This document shows positions 32,501-44,500 of a stretch of 64,000 nt of DNA, piece by piece. The translations under genes were made by a program, and so were the position numbers. Below the pieces are notes generated by a model, which searched no databases, had not been told where the DNA came from, and saw only the letters and a list, made by a program, of their open reading frames with translations. Source of the DNA: Leuctra nigra (lineage: Eukaryota; Arthropoda; Insecta; Plecoptera; Leuctridae); contig OW203768.1 in assembly GCA_934045905.1 (NCBI GenBank), forward strand, positions 34,811,060 through 34,875,059. Direction: 5' to 3'. The number at the start of each line of letters is the position of its first letter. Positions within the stretch are counted from its first letter, which is position 1.

Positions 32501-35500
32501 TTAGAAGGCTATATCTGGGCCCAGATATACAAAAATTTTGATTAAAAGGTTGACTTCTCAAAATTTGCCTAAGTTTTGCAAAGCTAATTGAACAGAGGTA
32601 TTATCTAATGAGACAATATCTCATTTGTCCAACATGATCATCCTCATGAATACAATTTAATATTTACCTACACGTTAAAGTATGATAGGTACCAAATTTC
32701 AAATTTGATTCTTTTGTATATAACCCAAAAAATTCCCTGCGGGTTCAATGGGGATTCTATATTAAACCAATAGCTACAGATTATTACATTTGTCTAAAGT
32801 TTCTACCTGGAATACAAGTATTGCATATATCACATATTGTAAATTTCTTTGAAAAGAATGCCAAAATAGGTTTAACGTGGCTCAACCGATCGAACATTCC
32901 AAAATATTTATTTTTTGAAATTACCCTCATGAATTATTTTTTTCAACATTTCAACTATATTTAAGTATAAAAGAATCATAAAATGTCATTAAACTTGCAA
33001 CTACTGTCTTAAAGCGAGGTTTCAATTTATTGCCTTTCGAGATTGAACAAAACTTTAACACAGGAGGTATAGGGAAATCATTTCGTTTTTGGTTTATAAC
33101 TTTTAAAATAGCACACGTTGGTATTGTTTTTAATTTTTTTCTTAATAGAATGTCCAACTATCTATCAGAAAATAAGTTTTTTGATCAAAGTTGGGACAAA
33201 CTAAAAATAAGATCTTCATTATTAGCCTAAATGTGACACGATTTTACCTGGCTGCCATAAGATAACATGGGGAAGAAAACTCAATTTATCTCAAAAACTA
33301 GACACGAGAAGTGTTTAATTTTTTCAAGGATTGTGTATGGCATGATTATCAATAAGTAGACAAAAAATTATGAAAATCTGATACTATGCCCGATTGGATG
33401 AGCCACCTTAAAATCAATTCATTTGTATCAAAAACTCAAAAAATTCCCTGCGGGGCAAACTGTGGGGCGCGCCCCCAAGACCCCCTTGTAATGGCTAACT
33501 TCAAATAATCGGGATTCATTAATCCCGAAAATTTTGACCCACCCCCCCAACTCAAAATAAAGTTCCTACGCGCCTGTATCTGCTAATGCTATCTTATTCA
33601 ACTAAATATTGCATTGAAATGTACTAATTCTTGTCACTGATTTTAATTAACATTTTTTCATGGAAGAATAACTGCTCTAATATCAGGTGCAATTTTTTAT
33701 TTTTAAATTACCGCACATTGGTAATTTACCCGGTAATTTACAGCGTAATTTACCAAATTATAAATTACCGGTAATTTCCCAACACTACGCACAACCAATC
33801 GACCTGAAATTTTGCACACGTACTAACATAATCTATGCGGTCTCTGGGATCGTTTTTAAAAGGGATCCTGTGATTGGTTCGAATTTAAAAAAAATTATCT
33901 TTCGATTGGTTGGTCCGTTCAATTTGAAATTTTGATAAGTCATTACGACCAACATTTTGCCCAATCAAACAAAATTTCATCCAAATCCTCCCATTGGTTA
34001 AAATTAAAAAAATATTTCATGTGTTTTTTGAAATTTAAACTAGAACCGTATGACCGATCAACTTAAAACTTTGCATGGTCATTGGGACCAACATTATCTG
34101 TATTTTTGACTACCTTCAGACTATTCTGTGTTTAAATCCAAAAGTAATTGACATTTTACGGACATTTTGCGTGTTGGCTGTCAAATTTCTCGAAAATGTT
34201 GACCACGGCTACTTTGACTCTTCAGTTCTAATCCAAGGTAGTTGAGCAAAACTTTTAAACGCATATGAAACTAATAATTAACGTTCAACAGATCGATCTG
34301 ATATTGTGTACACACACTAATATCGTATGAGTCGTCCCAGGTATATATTTTGAAAGAGATTCTGTGATTTTTTAATATTTACTGGGAACGTAGTTCAATT
34401 ATAAAGGTTCAAACGATCAACTTAAAACTTTACATGGTTATTGCCTATTGGGACTAATATTTGAGTGATATTTGGAGATTTTTAAACAAGTCTGTGAAAA
34501 ATTCAAGAATTATTGGCTTTTAATGATATTTTTGTTAGACGCAGAATTTCGGTTCGAGGTGTTGATCCCCAGGTAGCACAAAATCATGGCCCATTGATGG
34601 CCCACTACCGGCTAGCCATGACTAAAGTCATGGCCCATCAGTGGCAGCCACGAGTGGTTCACCTAGTGAATTTGACAGTGCTGCCATGAGTTTGCCATGA
34701 GTCGTGGCTAGACGGGGGGAAACTAGTCAAGGGCCACTAGTGGCTGGCCGGGAGTTTTCCTTTAGTGAGAATTGACTCTGATCCAGTGGCAAACATCTGG
34801 CTGGCCGGCAGTGGGCCATGAGTGGCTGGCCGGGAGTTTTCCACGAGTGGCAAACAACTGGCTGGCCGGCAATGGACCATGAGTGGCCCACGAGTGGGCA
34901 TTGTTTTTCAGGTAAAATGGCGGTTACAAACTGTGATGGAATTTGAAAATACAAAAAGATTATTAATTACTACAGTTTAATTAACATCCGTATGCATTTT
35001 TAGACCACATATCTGTTGAGAAATGGACAATTTCAATTAACATGCGAATTTAAATTATTTTGCTGTCATGAAGATTCTCGGTGACGATCTCTGGGGTGAC
35101 GATCAGGCAGCTAATGCACTCGGCCACGGCGACGGATGTGATTTAGCGCGCTGAAACGCCTATTCCTACAGTTTGCCCTAGGTTCCCTCCCGCTACCTCT
35201 TGCAATAATATTTGAAACCGGTGTTGAACTACAATCAGGATTGTGCTTTTACCAAACGCTTGTTGTCTTTTACATAGTGGAGTAGATGTAGTATTTTGGA
35301 TATACTTATTTTGAAGACAACAAGTTGAAATTTAGGTGTTGGAGCAAAATAAATATGACCAATGTTAAACAATCACAGTATACACACAGTATACAAAATC
35401 AGTAAAACAGTAACAGTAAAACAAGTAACAAGTAACAAACCCCAGTAACAAACAAGTAACAAGTAACAGTAAAACAAAAACAGTAAAACAGTATACAAAA

Positions 35501-38500
35501 TTGCAATATAGTTTCGTTTTGATCCGAAGCTTTGTAAAGAATAATCTCAGATCAGTAAAACTTAATTCTATATAGGTTAATTCAAACTTAAAATTTGGCG
35601 CCGAATCCTCGGGACGACTTGTGTAACGGTTTTTTGCACAATCATGGCCCACTCATGACCCACTAGTAGCTGGCCATGAGTTTTCCATCACTACGCTGCA
35701 CAGTCATGGCCCACTCATGGCACACTAGTGGCTAGCCATGCATGGCTTATTGAAGGCAAGACACTCATGGCCCACTAGTGGCTAGCCATGAGTTTTCCAT
35801 CACTACGCTGCACAGTCATGGCCCACTCATGGCACACTAGTGGCTAGCCATGCATGGCTTATTGAAGGCAAGACACTCATGGCCCACTAGTGGCTAGCCA
35901 TGAGTTTTCCATCACTACGCTGCACAGTCATGGCCCACTCATGGCACACTAGTGGCTAGCCATGCACGGCTTATTGAAGGCAAGACACTCATGGCCCACT
36001 AGTGGCTAGCCATGAGTTTTCCATCACTACGCTGCACAGTCATGGCCCACTCACGGCACACTAGTGGCTAGCCATGCATGGCTTATTGAAGGCAAGACAC
36101 TCATGGCCCACTAGTGGCTAGCCATGAGTTTTCCATCACTACGCTACACAGTCATGGCCCACTCATGGCACACTGGTGGCTAGCCATGCATGGCTTATTG
36201 AAGGCAAGACACTCATGGCCCACTGGGCCCTCATTCACGTACATTGTCCTTATCCTTGCCTACCCCGGGGTAGCCTACCACTTGCTTACCACCTCGGGGT
36301 AGCGAATGACACATTCGTATTCACGAAGCAGTGGTATCTTGGTGGATGGTCACTGCCTACTTGAAATTTGAATAGTGTAAATAGAACGTAAATTTTAAGT
36401 AGGCAGTGGATTATTCCACCAATCAGATTCAAATATCATTTTCTGCGCGCGTGCATTTGTCTTTATTAAAAATAGTGACAGTTCAATTCCAAACGATAAA
36501 CTATACAAAGATGGAACGAAATGTGTTAGTTCAATAAAATGTGATGCAACAATAGTTTTCAACGGTGAATTCAGTGCTAACTTAACTCTGCAACATAAAA
36601 ATATGAAGTTTATTACTTATATCTAGTGTTTAAGAAAATGTTTTGGAGGTTATATGGTCCATGGATTGACTTACTAGAACCAATAATACTATCCGATATT
36701 GTGTGGAATGACTGAATAAACATGAACTAACATAGAAAACGTAAGTAAAAGACAAATTAGATACAATATACACACAGCACAGCTGATCAGATGACGACGC
36801 GAAGGAATTACTTCAAACAGTTGTTTTGACAGACATGTCAAGTTAAAAATGGCCGCCAATAAGTTACCACCAACTTCAAACTTGGTTACCACGGCTTACC
36901 CCTGCCTCGAGGTAGGGGTAGACTCTACCCCGGGGTAAGACATGATAACTTCTTCGTGAATACCGATACCACTGCCACCCGGTCTACCACGCCTTACCAC
37001 TCGCTATCATGGCTTACCCCATGTACGTGAATGAGGGCCCTGGTGGCTAGCCATGAGATTTTAATTGTGATGGCGAAACTCTCATGGCCCATGCATGGCC
37101 CATGAACGGCTAGCCACACATGGCTGGCCAGCAGTTAGCCACTCATGGCCCATGGATTTAGCATAATCTTGTGTTACTTGGGGAGCGTATCCGTGCTCGC
37201 TCATCAACGCGTTTCACAGAGCGTTTTCCTAGTTAATGTACCTACTGCACCTAAAGCAATTTCCAGTTAACAATACATGGTCAAAATGCATATTAATTAA
37301 CTGTGCAATATGAATTTTTTGTTTTTTGCACACTTCAGCTGCTTCCACATACTAGACTGTTTTTGTGTTATTGCATTATTTTTCAAGTTCAGAAACCAGT
37401 CACAACAGACTTGTGATTGGGTAGGTAAAAGAAAAAAATTGCAAATGCAAAAACTGTCTATGTGGTATACCGTATTTACTCGCAAATAAGCCGCACCTGA
37501 ATATAAGCCGCACCCCAGTTTTTGGAAGTCTGTTTTTGAAAAACACTTTGTATGCGGAAATAAGCCGCAGGATGTAATAAAAAAAGCACCAGGCTATATT
37601 GTATCTATTATACACTTGAGTTGAGTGACAGGTCATTAAAGGACATTGACTAGGGTTGACAAGTGGTGGCTGAGGTTATCTGGAGATGAGGCAATCCCCA
37701 GAACCTCCTCCCATATCACCCGCGCAGATTTATCCCATTCAAAATGGGAAAATCGTTTTTGCGCGCGAATATAAGCCGCACGCGAATATAAGCTGCATTA
37801 GGATTTCAAGGTAGTGAATAATTGAATATACCCGCGGCTTATATGCGAGTAAATACGGTAGCTTTATTCATACTAAGATTCTCAATATTTTTCCACTTTG
37901 CAAAAATTATATACTTATTGCAGTGGAATATGAAGATATTTGCACATAATAGTGCCAGTGGATGTTTGTAATACTCTTTTATTATATTTTTATGGAGAAA
38001 CTTGGACATTTAGTATTTAAACCCACCTGCCCTAAAACTACTCTTCGGAGATGAGGGTCGGCTGTTCGGCCAAAACACATAGAAACATAATGAATACTTC
38101 TGATATCTATATATCAGTATCTTACATGACTATAGCTGAGCGGATACACAAGGAATGATGTAGAGGATGTGTATTGATTTGTAAAGCTTACCCATTTCGA
38201 TGTTTTAACTTGTTTATAGAAATATCACTTATCAAATTTAGATTTGCGATGTCTATTGTCTCCACATAGCTCTCCGACAAAACCTCCATCACAGATGTTG
38301 AAAACTACATTACTGAACCCTCTACGTTACAACTTGATAATCACTATATTACTACATTACTACATTACTTGATAATCACTACCTACATTACTGAAGAATT
38401 ATGGACCTTCCCTGGATATTTAACCAATGACTAAAAATGCAATTTAGATAAACATATTCAAGGTGAAATACCTGTAAATTACTGACTCTAAAGAAATATT

Positions 38501-41500
38501 AAACATGATTTTACACAACAGTCAACAAGATTAATGAAGACTTGCAAAACAATCTTATTTAACAAATAGTTACAAATACCTTTAATTAATTAGGTTACCC
38601 AAGGAGTTCTAAACACTTCTTATGAAACAACAGCCAAAATGGTCTGCTTGTCCCTCACAATAGCAGTATGAATTTGTAAATTACTTTTCGCTCAAAACCG
38701 ACTATTTGCTTCTGTCCCTCCCAGATCGGCACTCCGACGCAGTACTTCTGGTACCGCACAACGCTGCTGACCTCCGTGGACATCAACACTCCGGAGTCCT
38801 TCAACTGGAAGATCGCCGCGGCACTCGTCGTCGCGTGGATCCTCGTCTACATGTGCATGATCAAGGGCATTGCGTCCTCGGGCAAGGTGGTCTATGTGAC
38901 GGCCACGTTCCCCTACTTCGTACTCATCATCTTCTTCTTCAGAGGCATCACATTGCCGGGCATGGCAGACGGCATCAAACATCTCTTCATTCCCAAGGTA
39001 CTGAGATTCGCGAGGACTATTCCAAAATTATCTCGGTAGCTCGGGTTCTAAAAAATACCACAAGCAGTTTGTGTTTCCAGATATTTTAGTATTTTACGAC
39101 AGTAACACGTTAACAACACAACTAGGTACAGTTTGTTTGATACGCAGACACACTAATTGTTCTCGTTTTATAATGTATCGTAAAATCATTTGCTCTCATT
39201 GTATACTCGACCATATTATTGCCAATGCCATCCCTTGTTCAAGGTCGTTTACAACCTTGTAGCTCTTAGCTCTCTAAGGGTTTTAAAGATTAGTTCCGAA
39301 AAAATGAACCGTAAGAGTGGGTGAAAAAGTATACACATTTGAGGATCTATTGGCTCTGCGGCAGAGCTGATACAGAGAGCTTTCCACAGCCGAGGAATAT
39401 TTTGACACTCTTAGGTTTTTACGATAGGGTCAGGTCCCTTGTAATTGAGAACAATGAGTGTGTCTGCGTATCAAACGGACCATAGATACCTGGGAATTAA
39501 AACTAGATTTGATTTTTTTTTATAAACATTGGTTTATCTATAGGTACTTTGGCTTCAATGTGAGACACAATTGAAGATGAGTGAGTGTAGTTGCTTCAAG
39601 CATTCAATGAAAAGTCATTAAATATATAGTTTGCTTCTCATTGTAATTGTAATAAACCATACGAAATAATAATAATTAACGAGCATGTGAGGAAGGAAAT
39701 GAAATCTACAGAAAGGACTCCATATCCTGTAAAATCATTTTAAATAGGTAGGTAGTTACTAATTTGTTTATTAGTTCACTGTATTTTGTACGTTATTTAT
39801 TGTTTTCAACTCTTTTGCTGGGTAACAATATTTGTAGGTACCTACTTACAACATCCATGTGTTCATAATTGAGCGAGCGTAGCGAGCGTCACCACGGTAC
39901 TCTTATGGCACTTTCTCTGTGTGTTTGTTTGTTTGTTTGTTTGTTTGTTTTTTTGTTGTTTTTTTTGTGGTCACAGCCCAGGTCAAACCGCTCAAGCAAT
40001 CGATCTGAAATTTTGTACACATACTAACGTAATCTATGCGGTCCCTGGGATCGTTTTTGAATGGGCTCCCGTGATTGGTTCAAATTTTAAAAAAATTATC
40101 TTTCGATTGGGTGCTTCGATCAATTTGAAATTTAGCAAAAACATTGCAACCAACATTGTACCCAATCATAAAAAGTTTCAGCCAAATCCTCCTATTGGTT
40201 CAAATTTAAAACCATTTTTCATGTGATTTTTGACATTTAAACTAGAACAGATTGACCGATCAACTTGAAACTTCGCGTGGTCATTGGTACCAACATTTTA
40301 GATATTTTTGCCAATTTTCAGTCTAATCTGTCGTTATTTTCAAAAGTTTTGTCATTTTAAGGTCATTTTATTCCATAATCTTGAAAAATGTATACTAAAT
40401 TGTCATCCCTGCCTTCTTTAAGCTTCTGTTCCAAGGCAAGGCCTGTAGAGCAGCCAAGCTATCCACAATGTACAGTAAAATGAAAGCATTTTTGAGCTAG
40501 CGCATAAAATCGGATGCAGTACGAAGGCCAAATCCTCTAATTGGTTTAAGTTTAAATAATGTCTTCTGATTGGTCGACAATAAAAATGTTCACATTAAGT
40601 TCAAATTTTGCATGGTGATCAAGACCAACTTAATATTAAATTTTACATATTGTAAGCCCAATCAGTCAAGTATTAATTGTAATTTTACGAGTTTAGTATG
40701 GGATGTCACAAGAGATTTCTGGAGAAGGTATGTAGGTAAGACTTCACGACACAATGGATCTGTTATTCATCCAGAGTATTATGGAGATTGAAAAATTGCA
40801 GAGAAAATCGTCTTGTGCCGTGTCGTGCATCGTTACTATGGGGATGTTGCATGTTCTGTGCTCGCTCATCAACGCGTTACACTGAGCGTTTTCCTAGTAA
40901 TGACAATAATAACACTGTGGAGTATAGTAAACCAATCTATTTATCTACCTATTTATTCAAATTTACTGCATGTCAAAAATTCTCACCAATGAAAGTGTTG
41001 CATTCATTGAGCCACCGACTCTGGCTCCACCGACTCTGGCTCCACCGACTCTGGCTCCACCGACTCTGGCTCCACCGACTCTGGCTCCACCGACTATGGA
41101 AAATAGCACCCTGTATACGACGTGGATTTGAGTTCATGTAGGTAATACTTTTATATGTTTTTTTTTTTTTTTGTTTGGGGCTTAACGTCGCACTGTTCTG
41201 CAGCGAGGCTAATGGCGACAGATGAATGATTATGATGATGATTGGGAGATGATGGTGAAGAATGGGTAAGGATGGAAGGTGGGAAGGAGGTGGTCGTGGC
41301 CTATAAGTAGGGTACCTTCCCAGCATTTGCCTGTCGACTGAAGGAAAACCACGAAAAAACCCCAGTCAGGAAGGACGGCCGCGGGAATCGAACCCGGGCC
41401 TCCGGAATACAAGCTCAGAGCGTTCACCCAGGTTAGTTCACCCACTTCACCCAGGTTAGTTTAGGTCTACTGCAGTTTCTTTACTTGCAATTAAAATTGT

Positions 41501-44500
41501 TCTTGACAAGTAAAATAAAATTGGGTAAAGAACAGAATATTAAAACGACTTATTATTCGACTGTTTTGAGTGACTTAATGTTTAGTATGAAGTAAAACTG
41601 ATGTTTCCATCATATTATTGTTTCAGTGGGGTATTCTGGCCGACCCGGTCGTATGGCTGGAGGCTGGAACACAGATCTTCTTCTCGTTGGGCCTCGCGTT
41701 CGGTGGCCTCATTGCGTTCTCCTCGTACAACCCGGTCAACAACAACTGTTACCGCGACGCCATCACAGTCTCGCTCACCAACTGCTTCACGTCCATGTTC
41801 GCTGCCATCGTTGTCTTCTCCATCATCGGATTCAAGGTCAGCTGCTCATCTCGGAATCACTTGGTCATTCAAGGCCAAATCTTACCTCCACTGTAACGAG
41901 GTTGTAACATATTGTTACGCGCTATTTTAAATGAGGTTTTCATGCATTGGGATTTAATTTTTACTTCAATTTTCACTACTGAACAACCGGAAGCCTGCAA
42001 TGTAGCATGCAACTTACCTACTTTGTAATTTATGATGTAACTGCTCCTAAGCTGAAAAATAAATCTATTTTAATTTGAATTTGAATTTGAAATATTTGGC
42101 AGCATTTTGGCCACACTTCAGCAAAATTATGTCGAGTGCTGATTTGCCAACCATTTGTCGACAGGACAATGAAATTGAAAAAGAAAGGGTGCAGAAATCA
42201 ATTTTCACTGCTCTCTTAAACATGGATTTTGTGTAATCAGCTCAATGGTTATGGACATGGTTTTCATAATTTTGTAAAAATGGTTAACAAAAGTGAATAA
42301 TGGTTAGTGGTTACTAACTTAAACATAACATTACATTAACTAACATTACTAACATTAACTTTTTCATTATTGATGTCTCATGTTTATAAATTATTCGTAT
42401 GGTTAATATAACTTATTTAAACAAAATATAGTTTATGGCCCACTTTTTGGGTTGCCAACTGTCCGGAATTGAACAATATTGTCCGGATGTCGGAATTACC
42501 TCATTCCGGACAGCATAATGTCTGGAATTGTTCAATTGTTACATGAAACTAACGCTATATTCAATAATCAATGATACATCATCATAACTTTTGCAAAGTA
42601 AGTTTTGTAAGTAGGGTTGGTAGACAGACACTAGTTCACTTCCGCCCATTTGTTTCAATTTTACTGCATATTATCAATTTCAACTTCAAGGAAATAATAT
42701 TATTAGAACAATCTAATTATTATAGAGTTAATTTAAGTCTTTTTGCTATAAAAAAACTATTTTTATTGTAAAGAAATTTTCAAAGTTCCCAAATAACAAA
42801 TCGCCGAATATTGTAGTCCAGAACGCATGAAAATAACCCAAATACACTTTCGAAATTCAAAATTGCCCCGGGCCTGTGCGGCCCGGACCTGCATGGTGCT
42901 GGGGGGCCCTCCCCCCCAGCCCCCCATTGATTTCCTGCGAGATCGTCTTTTCGTTCATACAAATTTCCCCATAATACCGTTTTGTGACGATATTTTATTC
43001 CCAGAGAAATTTAGAACTACATTGTCCGGAATTCAATTCTTGTAAAGTTGGCAACCCTTCCCACTAACTGTAAACAAACCAGTCTCTAGAGTGCTGTTGG
43101 CTTCTGCATTATTAGTTTTGCATCGATGTTTGCAGGCCACGATGATCCACGAGCGCTGCCTCGCCGATCGTAACGCCACCCTCATGTCGCTGTTCGGTTC
43201 GCCCGTGTCGCTCACGACGCTGCCGCCCGAGGGATCCGCCATCTTCATTCACAGCAGCAACGGCAGCGTGGAGCGCACGTACATGCCGTCGCTGCCAGAG
43301 TGCGATCTGCAGAAGGAGCTGGACAACGTGAGTGGAAACAATCATTCTTTGAGCATCGTTACAGTCCTTCTTGCAATGTGTGAGTCTGAAGCTCTGTCCT
43401 TGAGCTCTGATAGGTGCTCGCTCGTTGCTCAATATGCCGTGGCAAGGACGCTTATTTACGATTTATTAACAGAAGTATCTCAAGAAAGATCTACAAAGTA
43501 GAAATCTCAGATTTTTTGAAATATAAAAAACTATCTCTTCATGTATTTTAATTGATCATTTAACATCAAATAGAGTTTCATAAAAACTAATTTACATCCT
43601 CAATTTAACTTTTTTTTTAAATAATTCTTTTAATTCAACCAATGTTTGAATTAGAAAACCTTGGCCTTAGATTGAATACCTAGAGTTTCTGTAGTTTTAA
43701 AGATTCCGTGGACATAATTGATTAATCACATTAATTGAATTGTAAACGGCAACAAGTACCATTGATCTGTCTTACTGAAGAGTTTGCATAGTTTTCTAGT
43801 TTAATGTAGGGTTCCCATAATCTAAATGTGAAAAAGCGGGACAAAAAAATTCCAGATATAAAATCCTGTGCGATAACAATGGGGGGTCTGGGGGGGTGGC
43901 CCCCCAGCTAAATGCGGGTCCGGGGCGCATAGCCCCGGGAAAAATTTGAAATTCATAACATGATTTAGAGCAATTCTACGCACTTTTGACAGGAAATAAA
44001 TTGTGTTTCTTTTTATTGAACATGCGTAGTTTTGTTTCCTTGATATTTCCTTGAAATCCCGCTCATTTTCATTCAAATTTTGAATGAAAATAAGCGGGAT
44101 TTTTGACTTGTTAGAAAAGCGGGACAAATACAGGGTTTTTAAAATGTTGTGGGGACAACGGGACACTACCTCAAAAGAAGGGACTGTCCCGTCAAAAACG
44201 GTACGGATGGGAGCCCTAGTTTAATGTCTTATAATTACATGGGTCTTCCTAATCCATTTTTTGATAATGATGAAAGCTTATTTGTAATATCTCTCTGTTG
44301 GGGTGTGAAGTCGGCATCTGGCACGGGGCTGGCGTTCATCATCTTCACGGAGGCGATCAATCAGTTCCCCGGCGCTCAAGTGTGGGCCGTCCTCTTCTTC
44401 ATGATGCTCTTCACCCTCGGCATCGACTCGCAGTTCGGCACGCTGGAGGGAGTCGTCACGTCCATCGTGGACCTCAAACTGTTCCCGCGGTTACGCAAGG

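Larger units (their letters stand above)
32267..33787. mobile_element. hAT-type element with 8-bp duplication, itself invaded
   Basis: Ends TAGTGATG and CAACACTA, flanked by CGCACAAC on both sides (32259-32266, 33788-33795). GTAAATTAC words crowd both ends. The interior is filled by 32423-33576; no transposase. Confidence 0.82.
32164..37232 (+). mobile_element. Helitron-like element, copy 3, expanded to 5.07 kb by nested insertions
   Basis: Begins TTGAGCGAGCGTAGCGAGCG after AATAA and ends GAGCGTTTTCCTAG before T. Interrupted by the hAT element 32267-33787 and carrying a 112-bp tandem array that is itself split by 36225-37040. Confidence 0.55.
29666..38724. other. SLC6 intron 3 (9.06 kb)
   Basis: No exon recognised. 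Contains a partial hAT end at about 30117-30205 (GGGTTGTGCGAATCC, GAATCCGAATC repeats), an AATGA-type pentamer run at 31332-31367, the nested stack 32164-37232 and a MITE at 37469. 30300-32160 and 37860-38720 show nothing identifiable. Confidence 0.55.

Noticed and set aside
35365..35652. Minus-strand 95-codon hydrophobic ORF ([15 protein letters not shown])
   Set aside because: Arises from AGTAACAAGTAACA-type simple repeats; no homologous pattern recognised.
35641..36224. Regular array considered as CRISPR
   Set aside because: 112-bp units are identical throughout with no unique spacers, and the host is a eukaryote.
40788..41141. 117-codon ORF with [10 protein letters not shown] repeats, and its minus-strand SRWSQ counterpart
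   Set aside because: Created by the 15-bp minisatellite; repeats divisible by three stay open in all frames.
41381..41445. Possible tRNA gene from a perfect B box
   Set aside because: No cloverleaf can be drawn and the sequence continues into a SINE body with an A-tail.
43112..43432. Minus-strand 106-codon ORF over SLC6 exon 6
   Set aside because: Antisense shadow of a GC-rich coding exon.
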